Source: Betaproteobacteria bacterium (GTDB taxonomy: Bacteria > Pseudomonadota > Gammaproteobacteria > Burkholderiales > Usitatibacteraceae). Taken from it: a stretch of DNA of 64,000 nt. The translations under genes and the position numbers were made by a program. The notes under the pieces are model-generated. The model was not told the origin of the DNA, ran no database searches, and saw only the letters and a list, made by a program, of their open reading frames with translations. The stretch's first letter is position 1; each line of letters starts with the position of its first letter. Of this stretch, positions 16,963 through 24,652 are shown piece by piece. The DNA lies in assembly GCA_016709665.1 (NCBI GenBank), contig JADJMI010000001.1, positions 62,001 to 126,000 of the forward strand, given 5' to 3'.

Positions 16963-17493
16963 ATGGCCATGATGTCCCCCGCCTTCCTCGACCGCATTTC
17001 CCCCCGCCAGGTCTTCGCGTTCATCGCGGCGGCCTGCTTCGGCCTCATCGGTTTCGGCCTCGTCCTGCAACACCAGGTGGGACTCGAGCCCTGTCCGATG
17101 TGCATCCTGCAGCGCTACGCCTTCGTGTCGATCGCCATCGTCGCCTTCATCGCCGCGCTGCACGGTCCCGTGCGCCTCGGCGTGCGGGTCTACGGCGTCC
17201 TGGTCGGCGCGCTCGCCATCGCCGGCGGGAGCGTCTCGGTTCGCCAGTCGATGCTGCAACGATTCCCCAAGCCGGAAATCGCGGCCAATTGCGGGGCGGA
17301 TCTCGACTTCCTCCTCGGCAATTTCCCGCTCGCGCAGGCGCTTCCCCGGATCTTCTCGGGCACCGGCGACTGCGCCAAGGTGGAATGGAGCCTGCTCGGG
17401 CTGTCGATCGCGGAATGGGCGTTCGTGTGGTTCGCCATCCTGCTCGGCACCGCCATCTGGCTCGCTTTCCTGCGCCGTCCCTCGGCCGCCTGA
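16963..17493 (+). CDS. dsbB: Disulfide bond formation protein DsbB
   Basis: A 176-residue inner-membrane protein with four membrane segments that reoxidises DsbA and passes electrons to quinone. Both cysteine pairs are present: CPMC at residues 44-47 (in EPCPMCILQRYAF) and Cys110/Cys137 in the second periplasmic loop. The start is taken at the first of three close ATG codons (16963, 16969, 16972); which is used does not change the family call. A long imperfect inverted repeat at 16741-16796 followed by TTTTATT separates it from terC. Confidence 0.93.
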   Translation: MAMMSPAFLDRISPRQVFAFIAAACFGLIGFGLVLQHQVGLEPCPMCILQRYAFVSIAIVAFIAALHGPVRLGVRVYGVLVGALAIAGGSVSVRQSMLQRFPKPEIAANCGADLDFLLGNFPLAQALPRIFSGTGDCAKVEWSLLGLSIAEWAFVWFAILLGTAIWLAFLRRPSAA

Positions 17494-17523
17494 ACGGCCG
17501 GGGCCGCGAATGACGGGCCTGCC

Positions 17524-19083
17524 ATGATCGGGCCCGCCCGCCCGCATCGCCGAACCTTCCTCGCCCGGGCCCTTGCGATCGCGGCGGCCGGATTCACCAC
17601 GCCCCGCAGCGTGGCGGCGATCGGGTCGCCCCGATTCCAGTCGCCGCCCTTCTCGCTCGGCGTCGCCTCGGGCTCGCCCACCGCCGACGGCGTCGTCCTG
17701 TGGACCCGGCTCGCCCCCGAACCGCTGGGCGACGGCGGCCTGGGGGACGAGGCCATCGCGGTGCGCTGGGAGATCGCGCACGACGAGCGGTTCGCGCGCA
17801 TCGCGCGTCGCGGCACGGCGACCGCGGAGCCGGGGCGTGCCCATGCCGTGCACGTGGAAGCCGACGGTCTCGAACCGGCCCGCGATTATTTCTACCGGTT
17901 CCTCGCGGGCGGCGAAGCGAGTCCCGTCGGCCGCACGCGCACGGCGCCCGCCGCGGGCGCCCGGGTCGCGCGACTGCGCCTCGCGCTCGCTTCCTGCCAG
18001 CACTACGAGCAGGGCTGGTTCACGGCGCATCGCCATCTCGTGGCCGACGCTCCCGACCTGGTCGCCTTCGTGGGCGACTACATCTACGAATCGAGCTGGG
18101 GACGCGAGCACGTGCGCAAGCACCACATCCCCGAGCCGAAGTCCCTCTCCGCCTACCGGCAGCGCTACGCGCAATACAAGTCGGACCCGGACCTGCAGGC
18201 CGCCCACGCGGCCGCCCCCTGGCTCGTCACCTGGGACGACCACGAGGTCGCCAACGACTACGCCGACGACCGCGGCCAGGACCTCGCCCCGGATTTCCTC
18301 GCCCGCCGCGCCGCCGCCTACCGCGCATTTTTCGAGCACCTGCCGATCCGCCCCTCGGTCCTGCGGCCCGACGGCGAGGTGCGCCTCTACGGTGCCCATG
18401 GCTGGGGCTCGCTCGCCACCCTCCTGGTGCTGGACGACCGCCAGTACCGCGCGCACCAGGCCTGCCCGCGACCCGGGCGAGGCGGCAGCAACACCGTCGG
18501 CCCCGATTGCGAGGAACGCGAAGCGCCGGGGCGCACGCTCCTGGGCGCCGCGCAGGAACGGTGGCTGGACTCGGCGCTCGCGGATTCGAAGGCGCGCTGG
18601 AACGTGATCGTGCAGCAGACCCTCTTCGCCACGGCCGGCCGCGATACCGGGAAGGGCCGCGTGCATTGGACCGACGGCTGGGACGGCTACCCTCACGCGC
18701 GGGCGAGGCTGCTCGATTCGCTCGCCCGGGCGGAGGCCGCGAATCCCGTGATCCTGGGCGGCGACGTGCATGCCAACTACGTGTGCGACGTGCACCGCGA
18801 AGCCGGCAGGCCCGGCTCGCCGGTCGTCGCGTCGGAATTCTGCGGCACCTCCATCACCTCGCAGGGACCCGACGGCAAGCGCACGAACGCGGTGCGCGAA
18901 TCGAACCCGCACATCCACTTCGCGGACGGCACGCGCCGCGGCTACGTGCTCCTGGATTTCGGCCCCGAGGCCACGCGGGCGAAACTGCGCGTGGTCGACA
19001 CCGTGAAGCAGCCCGGTGCGGGCATCTCGACGATCGCCTCGTTCGCCGTGGAGGCCGGGCGGCCCGGCGTGAAGCCCGCCTGA
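17524..19083 (+). CDS. phoD: PhoD-type alkaline phosphatase / phosphodiesterase, Tat-exported
   Basis: A 519-residue enzyme of the PhoD metallophosphatase family. A Tat signal is at residues 9-30 (RRTFLARALAIAAAG). An N-terminal Fn3-like PhoD domain (SLGVASGSPTADGVVLWTRL) is followed by the catalytic part with FVGDYIYE, VTWDDHEVANDYA and GGDVHANYVCDV, which carry metal ligands. PhoD uses Ca2+/Fe3+ and releases phosphate from esters in the periplasm. It lies 30 bp after dsbB. No pho box was identified. Confidence 0.93.
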   Translation: MIGPARPHRRTFLARALAIAAAGFTTPRSVAAIGSPRFQSPPFSLGVASGSPTADGVVLWTRLAPEPLGDGGLGDEAIAVRWEIAHDERFARIARRGTATAEPGRAHAVHVEADGLEPARDYFYRFLAGGEASPVGRTRTAPAAGARVARLRLALASCQHYEQGWFTAHRHLVADAPDLVAFVGDYIYESSWGREHVRKHHIPEPKSLSAYRQRYAQYKSDPDLQAAHAAAPWLVTWDDHEVANDYADDRGQDLAPDFLARRAAAYRAFFEHLPIRPSVLRPDGEVRLYGAHGWGSLATLLVLDDRQYRAHQACPRPGRGGSNTVGPDCEEREAPGRTLLGAAQERWLDSALADSKARWNVIVQQTLFATAGRDTGKGRVHWTDGWDGYPHARARLLDSLARAEAANPVILGGDVHANYVCDVHREAGRPGSPVVASEFCGTSITSQGPDGKRTNAVRESNPHIHFADGTRRGYVLLDFGPEATRAKLRVVDTVKQPGAGISTIASFAVEAGRPGVKPA

Positions 19084-19111
19084 AACGAAAACGCCGCGGC
19101 GAACCGCGGCG
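19084..19111 (-). terminator. Terminator of the 79-residue protein gene
   Basis: CGCCGCGG (19092-19099) pairs with CCGCGGCG (19104-19111) around a TTCG loop on the minus strand, followed by TTTTCGTTTC. It sits between the convergent phoD gene and the small gene. Confidence 0.75.
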
Positions 19112-19138
19112 ATTCGTGCAAGCGGCGACGGACGGCCG

Positions 19139-19378
19139 CTAGATCTTCAGGATCTTCATCGCCTTGGCGAGCGTGTCGACGGACTCCTGGTGCTTGCCGG
19201 CCTTGTGAAGGCTCTCGCCCTCCTCGCGGAACTTCTTCACGTCCTTCATCTGGGCCTCGGTGAGCTGCGGCTTCTTCGCGAGGGCCTCGTCGATCTTCTT
19301 CATGTCCGAGGGGCAGTGGAAGGCCAGGGCGGCACCGGCGAACAGCATCGTGGCGGCGGCCGCGGCGATACGTTTCAT
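19139..19378 (-). CDS. Small exported helical protein
   Basis: A 79-residue protein with a signal peptide (MKRIAAAAATMLFAGAALA, residues 1-19). The mature 60 residues are charged and helical (FHCPSDMKKIDEALAKK, then KKFREEGESLHKAGKHQESVDTLAKAMKIL), resembling a single TPR-like helix pair. Its one mature cysteine (C22) has no partner in the chain. Family unknown to me; similar short proteins are common in betaproteobacteria. Confidence 0.75.
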   Translation of the reverse strand: MKRIAAAAATMLFAGAALAFHCPSDMKKIDEALAKKPQLTEAQMKDVKKFREEGESLHKAGKHQESVDTLAKAMKILKI

Positions 19379-19482
19379 GGAAAGTCCTTTCGAATGATGG
19401 GGTTATGGGAGGTGGCGCTGCAACCGGCGAGTCTAGCGCAAGCCCGGCGTCGCGACGGATGGCCCCGAGGGGCGGGCCCCGC

Positions 19483-20241
19483 TCAGGCGAGCAGCGCGCG
19501 CAGGCCGTCGTAAAGCAGCTTCGAGCCCACGACGGCGAGGAGCGCGTAGGCCACGCGGTAGAAGGTGTCCTGCGACAGCCGCCGCTGGAGCCGGACGCCG
19601 AGCAGGATGCCCACGGGTGCCAGGGGCGCGAGCACGAGCGAGGTCGCGAGGTTCCTCGCGTCGAAGAGCCCCAGCCAGGCATAGGGGACGAGCTTCACCG
19701 CGTTGATCACCGCGAAGAAGATGACCGTCGTGCCGACCAGAACGGCCTTGTCGAGCCTGAGCGGCAGCAGGTACACGCTGAGCGGCGGGCCGCCGGCGTG
19801 CGAGATCGTGCTCGCGAGCCCCGAGACCGTCGACCAGAAAAGGCCCTTGGCGCGCGAGGGCGCCGCGGCCACGGGCGAGGCGAGACCCGAACGCACGCGG
19901 TGAACGACGAAGGCGAGGGCCATCGCGCCCAGCATCGCGCGGATCATGGCATCGCTGAAGTAGCGGAAGGTGAGCGCGCCCAGCACGGTGCCCCCGATGC
20001 CGCCCGCGAGGAGCAGGCCGAGGTGGCGCCGGTCGAAGACGCCCCGGTAGGCGAAGAGCCCCACGGCGTCCATCACGAGCAGGATGGGCAGCAGGATGGC
20101 CGCCGCCTGCGGCGCGGGCACCGCGAGGGCCACCAGCGGCGTCGCGATGATGCCCAGCCCCGACCCCAGCCCGCCTTTCGAGATGCCCATGATGAGCACC
20201 GCCGGGACGGCGAAGGCGTAGAAAAGCGCCGAGTCGATCAC
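19483..20241 (-). CDS. TauE/SafE (TSUP) sulfite exporter family permease
   Basis: A 252-residue inner-membrane protein with about eight hydrophobic segments, matching TauE/SafE/TSUP: GISKGGLGSGLGIIATPLVAL near the N-terminus and STISHAGGPPLSVYLLPLRL in the second half. Family members export sulfite, sulfoacetate or other organic anions; the substrate is unknown here. The GTG start at 20241 overlaps the TGA of the upstream SDR gene (GTGA). Confidence 0.88.
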   Translation of the reverse strand: MIDSALFYAFAVPAVLIMGISKGGLGSGLGIIATPLVALAVPAPQAAAILLPILLVMDAVGLFAYRGVFDRRHLGLLLAGGIGGTVLGALTFRYFSDAMIRAMLGAMALAFVVHRVRSGLASPVAAAPSRAKGLFWSTVSGLASTISHAGGPPLSVYLLPLRLDKAVLVGTTVIFFAVINAVKLVPYAWLGLFDARNLATSLVLAPLAPVGILLGVRLQRRLSQDTFYRVAYALLAVVGSKLLYDGLRALLA

Positions 20242-20975
20242 GCGCCGAGCGCGCGCAGGTCCGCGACCGGCTCCGCGAAGAGCTTCCCGTTCGCCTCGAG
20301 CCGCAGGATGTCGTCGGCCACGTCGCCCGGGTCGCGCAGCTCGCCCGCGGCCTTCATCTGCCGGAAGCGCTCGACGTCGACGAATTCCTCGGGGCTGCTG
20401 CTGCGGATGACGCCCTGCATGGCGGTGTCGATGACGCCCGGGGCGAGGCTCACCAGCTCGACGCCCGTCCGCGCCGCCTGCGCCTCGAGCGCCGCGACGC
20501 GCGTGGCCATGTCGAGGCCCGCCTTCGCGGCGCAGTAGGCGCCCCAGCCGAAGATCGCCCGGCGCCCCGCCCCGGAAGAAATGTTGATGACGCGCCGCCG
20601 CTTCGCGAGGGTCGCCGTCGCCTGCAGGAATCGCCGCATGAGCACGAGCGGCGCGACGAGGTTCACGGTGAGGTTCGCCGCCAGTTCGCGGGCATCCACG
20701 CGGTCCAGCATGCCCACGGGCGAGACGACGCCGGCGTTGTTCACGAGCACGGCACGCTCGAAGCGGCGACTCGCGAAGCGTGCCTCCAGCCGGTCGAACG
20801 CCGCCTCGAGCGCGGGGAGATCGGCGAAATCCACCTGCAACTGGGCGCCGCCCGGGATGGGCCCGTCGGGCGCGCGGCCCAGGGCGACGATTTCGTTGTC
20901 GGGCTGGCGGGCGATGCGCTCCACGAGCGCCGCGCCCAGGCCCCGCGTGTGACCGGTGACGATAAAGAGATTCAT
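20238..20975 (-). CDS. Short-chain dehydrogenase/reductase (sepiapterin/benzil reductase-like)
   Basis: A 245-residue NADP-dependent SDR. Cofactor motif TGHTRGLG at residues 7-14, NNAGVVSPVG, catalytic Ser in INISSGAG and YCAAK. The TGHTxGLG variant of the Rossmann motif is typical of the YueD benzil reductase/sepiapterin reductase-like group. The physiological substrate is unknown. It is divergent from the PLP sulfur-enzyme gene (77-bp shared promoter region) and overlaps the TauE gene by 4 bp. Confidence 0.88.
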   Translation of the reverse strand: MNLFIVTGHTRGLGAALVERIARQPDNEIVALGRAPDGPIPGGAQLQVDFADLPALEAAFDRLEARFASRRFERAVLVNNAGVVSPVGMLDRVDARELAANLTVNLVAPLVLMRRFLQATATLAKRRRVINISSGAGRRAIFGWGAYCAAKAGLDMATRVAALEAQAARTGVELVSLAPGVIDTAMQGVIRSSSPEEFVDVERFRQMKAAGELRDPGDVADDILRLEANGKLFAEPVADLRALGA

Positions 20976-21052
20976 CGCAAGGGGAGAAATCGCAAAGCGG
21001 CCATTCTAGGCGCATGCGGGCATCGGCAGGCGGCGCGGTATCATCGGCAGCC

Positions 21053-22198
21053 ATGGAAGACAAACCGCCGCTCCCTCGCCGCGAGACCCTCGCCGCGCAG
21101 GGCCTGGGCCGCATCGCGGAACCCTATCGCGAGATCGTCCCGCCGATCCACGTCGCCACCACCTACGAGCGCGGGCCCGACGGCGCCTATCCCGGCGGCC
21201 GCGTCTACTCGCGAGCCGACAACCCCACCTACGACACGCCCGAATCCCTGCTCGCCGCGCTCGAGGGCGGCCGGGGCGCGATGCTCTTCGCCTCGGGACA
21301 GGCGGCTTCGGCCGCGGTGTTCCAGAGCCTTCTGCCGGGCGCCGCCGTGCTCGCGCCGCGCAACATGTACTGGGCCCTGCGCGGCTGGCTCGTGAATTTC
21401 GCGGTCCCGCGCGGGCTCCGGGTCGCCTTCTACGAGAACGATTCGGTCGACGACCTCGCGCGCCTCGCCCGCGAGACGAAGCCGCAACTCATCTGGGCCG
21501 AGACGCCCGCCAACCCCACGTGGGAGGTGACGGACATCGCGCAAGCGGCGGCGATCGCCCGCGAGACGGGAGCGCGACTCGCCGTCGACTCCACGAGCGC
21601 CACGCCGATGCTGCAACGGCCGATCGAACTCGGTGCCCACCTCGTCATGCATTCGGCCACGAAGTACCTCAATGGCCATTCCGACGTGATCGCGGGCGCG
21701 CTCGTCACGGCGGCCGACGACGACTTCTGGGGCACGATCCGCGCCGCGCGATCCGGTGGCGGCGCGGTGCCGGGCCCCTTCGAGGCCTGGTTGCTGCTGC
21801 GAGGCATGCGCACGCTGGCGCTGCGCGTGGCGGCATCGTCCGCAAACGCGATGGCGATCGCCACGCGGCTCGAGGGCCACCCCGCGCTCTCCCACGTGCT
21901 CTACCCCGGCCTTCCGGGCCATGCGGGCCACGCGGTGGCCTCGCGCCAGATGCGCGGCGGCTACGGCGGCATGCTGTCGCTGCGCCTGAAGGAAGGCGAG
22001 GCGGCGGCGCGCCGGTTCACCAACCGGCTCAGGCTCTTCAAGCAGGCCACCTCCCTGGGCTCGGTCGAAAGCCTCGCGGAGCACCGCGCGAGCGTCGAGG
22101 GGCCGGCCACGCTCTGCCCCGCGGACCTCGTCCGCCTGTCGGTCGGCATCGAGCACGCGGACGACCTCATCGGCGACATCACCGGGGCACTCGCATGA
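21053..22198 (+). CDS. metC: Cys/Met metabolism PLP enzyme, cystathionine beta-lyase-like
   Basis: A 381-residue PLP enzyme of the Cys/Met metabolism family. Lys204 in SATKYLNGHSD forms the Schiff base; YSRADNPTYDT, ASGQAA and AETPANPT are family motifs. The SATKYLNGHSD context with an aromatic-rich N-terminus (YWALRGWL) resembles cystathionine beta-lyase, which splits cystathionine to homocysteine, pyruvate and ammonia; gamma-synthase cannot be excluded. It overlaps the next methyltransferase gene by 4 bp (ATGA). Confidence 0.85.
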   Translation: MEDKPPLPRRETLAAQGLGRIAEPYREIVPPIHVATTYERGPDGAYPGGRVYSRADNPTYDTPESLLAALEGGRGAMLFASGQAASAAVFQSLLPGAAVLAPRNMYWALRGWLVNFAVPRGLRVAFYENDSVDDLARLARETKPQLIWAETPANPTWEVTDIAQAAAIARETGARLAVDSTSATPMLQRPIELGAHLVMHSATKYLNGHSDVIAGALVTAADDDFWGTIRAARSGGGAVPGPFEAWLLLRGMRTLALRVAASSANAMAIATRLEGHPALSHVLYPGLPGHAGHAVASRQMRGGYGGMLSLRLKEGEAAARRFTNRLRLFKQATSLGSVESLAEHRASVEGPATLCPADLVRLSVGIEHADDLIGDITGALA

Positions 22199-22863
22199 AC
22201 CCCACGCTGTGGAGCCAGGTCGACGACTACTTCGCCGGCGAACTCCTGGACCGCGACCCGGCGCTCTCGACGGCGCTCGCCGCGAGCCGCGAGGCGGGCC
22301 TGCCGGACATCGCGGTGTCGGCCACGCAGGGCAAGCTCCTCCACCTGCTCGCCCGCGTGCAGGGCGCGCGCAACATCCTCGAGATCGGCACGCTCGGCGG
22401 GTACAGCACCCTGTGGCTCGCGAAGGCGCTGCCGCCGGGCGGGCGAATCGTCACGCTCGAGGCGGACCCGAAACACGCGGAGGTCGCGCGCGCCAACCTC
22501 GCCCGCGCCGGCTACGCCAACCAGGTCCAGGTGCGCCTGGGCGCCGCGCTCGACACGCTGCCCGAGCTCGAGACGGAGCGCGTCGGCCCCTTCGACCTCA
22601 CCTTCATCGATGCCGACAAGCGCTCGAACGCCGAGTACTTCGACTGGGCCCTCAGGCTTTCGCGTCGCGGCAGCCTCATCATCGTCGACAACGTCGTCCG
22701 CGAGGGCAAGGTGCTCGACGCCGCGAGCGAAGACGCCTCCGTGCAGGGCGTTCGCCGGCTGGTGACGCGCATGAGCCTCGAGACGCGCGTCAGCGTGACC
22801 GCCATCCAGACCGTCGGGCACAAGGGCTACGACGGCTTCGCGATCGCGCTCGTGGTCGCGTGA
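22195..22863 (+). CDS. SAM-dependent O-methyltransferase (family 3, COMT-like)
   Basis: A 222-residue enzyme with the O-methyltransferase family 3 fold: ILEIGTLGGYSTLWLAKALP (SAM motif I), DLTFIDADKRSNAEYFDWAL (metal and SAM site) and IIVDNVVREGKV. Members methylate catechol-type hydroxyls with Mg2+. The substrate is unknown. Its ATG overlaps the metC stop. A sulfur-amino-acid enzyme and a SAM-dependent enzyme in one operon may be only loosely related. Confidence 0.9.
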   Translation: MNPTLWSQVDDYFAGELLDRDPALSTALAASREAGLPDIAVSATQGKLLHLLARVQGARNILEIGTLGGYSTLWLAKALPPGGRIVTLEADPKHAEVARANLARAGYANQVQVRLGAALDTLPELETERVGPFDLTFIDADKRSNAEYFDWALRLSRRGSLIIVDNVVREGKVLDAASEDASVQGVRRLVTRMSLETRVSVTAIQTVGHKGYDGFAIALVVA

Positions 22864-22899
22864 GCGCCGGGCCGATGCCCGTGGCCGCGTGAGCGCCGG
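22851..22899 (+). repeat. Imperfect 29-bp-period duplication at gene junction
   Basis: A 20-bp sequence at 22851-22870 (CGTGGTCGCGTGAGCGCCGG) is repeated at 22880-22899 with one mismatch. It duplicates the stop region of the methyltransferase gene and produces the GTGAGC at 22889 ahead of the next gene. Confidence 0.6.
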
Positions 22900-22903
22900 A
22901 ATC

Positions 22904-23740
22904 ATGAGAAAGATATTCATCGTCGGCGCGGGCTACGTCGGTTCGCGGGCGGCCCAGTTCCTTGCCGAGCGCGGCCACGCGGTCGCCACCGGCCGGCGCA
23001 CCACGGCGGGCGTTCCGGGCGCCTTCACGATGGACGCGCTTCGCCCGGACACCTTTCCCGACGCCCTGCGCGAGGCCGACTGCGTGATCTACACCGTGGC
23101 CGCGGACGGCTTCTCGGAGGACGCCTACCGCGCCGCCTACGTGACGGGGCTCGCGAACACGGTCGACGCCCTGCGCGGCGCACGCGCCCGGCGCCTCCTC
23201 ACGGTCGGCTCGACGGGCGTCTACGGGCAGGACGACGGGTCGTCGGTGGACGAGGACTCGCCCGCCGAACCCCGGGGCTTCTCCGGACGCCTGCTGCTCG
23301 AAGGCGAGGCCGTCGCCGCGAGCGCCCCGATCGAATCGACCACGATCCGCTTCTCGGGCATCTACGGCCCGGGACGCGAGCGGCTCGTGCGGATGGTCCG
23401 CTCCGGCGCGCCCGTCGGCGAAAGCGCACGCGCGGCGCTCACCAACCGCATCCACCGCGACGACTGCGCGCGCGCGCTCGTGCACCTGGTGGAGCGGCCC
23501 TCCGTGGCGCCCCTCTATCTCGGCACGGACGAGGCGCCCACGGCCATGGGCGAGATCCTCGACTGGATCGCGAACCGGCTGGGCCTGCCGCCCCTGCCCA
23601 CCGGAGGCGTCGATCCGGGCTCGCCCCAGCGCGGCGGCAACAAGCGCCTGTCGAGCGCGAGGCTCCGCGCCGAAGGCTTCGTCTTCCGATATCCCACCTA
23701 CCGCGAAGGCTTCGGCGCCCTCATCGACGCGGGCGCCTGA
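22904..23740 (+). CDS. NAD(P)-dependent epimerase/dehydratase (YeeZ-like)
   Basis: A 278-residue atypical/extended SDR. The Rossmann motif GAGYVGSRAAQFL is at residues 8-20, with TVGSTGVYG and IRFSGIYGPGRERLV later; this pattern matches the YeeZ-type NAD-dependent epimerase group, whose substrates are unknown. The start at 22904 (MRKIFIVGAG) fits the family; a GTG at 22889 lies in a small duplication and adds five residues. Confidence 0.85.
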   Translation: MRKIFIVGAGYVGSRAAQFLAERGHAVATGRRTTAGVPGAFTMDALRPDTFPDALREADCVIYTVAADGFSEDAYRAAYVTGLANTVDALRGARARRLLTVGSTGVYGQDDGSSVDEDSPAEPRGFSGRLLLEGEAVAASAPIESTTIRFSGIYGPGRERLVRMVRSGAPVGESARAALTNRIHRDDCARALVHLVERPSVAPLYLGTDEAPTAMGEILDWIANRLGLPPLPTGGVDPGSPQRGGNKRLSSARLRAEGFVFRYPTYREGFGALIDAGA

Positions 23741-23840
23741 GGGGTCCCGGACCCGCGGTTTATTTGAGCGGGCGCAAGCGCCGCCCCCCCGTCCGTGCCA
23801 GAATCGGGCCGCCACCGACTCCCGAAGAGGACGAAATCCC

Positions 23841-23999
23841 TTGGCCAAACCCAATTACGCATTCGAAAAGCGCAAGCGCGAACTCGAAAAGAAGCAGAAG
23901 AAGGAAGAAAAGCTCCAGAAGAAGCGCGAAGCCAAGCAAGGCGGCGAAGGCGCCCCCGGCGAGGCTCCGCCGGGCGAGCCCGAGGCCCCCCCGGCCTGA
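23841..23999 (+). CDS. Small basic conserved protein, TTG start
   Basis: A 52-residue protein read from TTG at 23841 with an AGAGG site 10 nt upstream. It starts LAKPNYAFEKRKREL and continues with Lys/Glu/Gln repeats (EKKQKKEEKLQKKREAK), then a Gly/Pro/Glu tail. I recall similar MAKxNYxFEKRxRE... short proteins, about 50-60 residues, from many beta- and gammaproteobacteria, without known function. The Lys-rich segment has many AAG/GAA codons in an otherwise GC-rich area, which speaks for protein-level selection. Confidence 0.7.
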   Translation: MAKPNYAFEKRKRELEKKQKKEEKLQKKREAKQGGEGAPGEAPPGEPEAPPA

Positions 24000-24033
24000 C
24001 GGCCCCGGGACCGCCCGCATGAGACAATGCGGG

Positions 24034-24651
24034 ATGTACCCCGGCGAACGCTTCAACGGCTACACGCACCTGGGCGGCGCGCTCCTCGCGACCGCCGGCG
24101 CGGCCGTCCTCATCGTCCTCGCCTCGCTGAAAGGCGATCCCTGGCGCATCTCCGCGTTCGCGGTCTACGGCGCCTCGCTCGTGTTCCTGTACACGGCCTC
24201 CACGCTCTACCACTCGACGCGGGGACGCGCGAAGGCCGTTTTCAGGAAGATCGACCACTCGGCCATCTACCTGCTCATCGCGGGCACCTACACGCCGTTC
24301 GCGCTCGTCACCCTGAACGGCCCCTGGGGCTGGACGCTGTTCGGGCTGGTGTGGGGCCTCGCGGTCGTCGGCATCGCGCAGGAACTGCTCTTCGCCCGGG
24401 GCGCCCGGGTTCCCTCGCTGGTGATCTACCTCGTGATGGGGTGGTCCGCGATCGCGGCCGTCGTGCCGCTCGTCGAGTCGCTCGGCTGGACCGGGCTCGC
24501 CTGGGTGGCCGCGGGAGGCGTCATCTACACGGTCGGCATCGTCTTCTATGTCTACGACAAGAAGGTGCGCCACTTCCACGGCATCTGGCACCTCTTCGTG
24601 ATGGGCGGCAGCGCCGTCCACTACGCCGCCATCGTCCGCTTCATCGCCTGA
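24034..24651 (+). CDS. Hemolysin III / TrhA family membrane protein
   Basis: About 205 residues with seven membrane segments. The family (PAQR-like, HlyIII/TrhA) is shown by YPGERFNGYTHLGGALLA, TASTLYHSTRGRAKAVFRKIDHSAIYLLIAGTYTPF, and FHGIWHLFVMGGSAVHYAA, which hold the conserved His and Ser residues of the zinc site. Role uncertain; family members affect membrane lipid homeostasis. An ATG at 24019 would add five residues. It converges with the DUF5916 gene with only 1 bp between the stops. Confidence 0.9.
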   Translation: MYPGERFNGYTHLGGALLATAGAAVLIVLASLKGDPWRISAFAVYGASLVFLYTASTLYHSTRGRAKAVFRKIDHSAIYLLIAGTYTPFALVTLNGPWGWTLFGLVWGLAVVGIAQELLFARGARVPSLVIYLVMGWSAIAAVVPLVESLGWTGLAWVAAGGVIYTVGIVFYVYDKKVRHFHGIWHLFVMGGSAVHYAAIVRFIA

Positions 24652-24652
24652 C

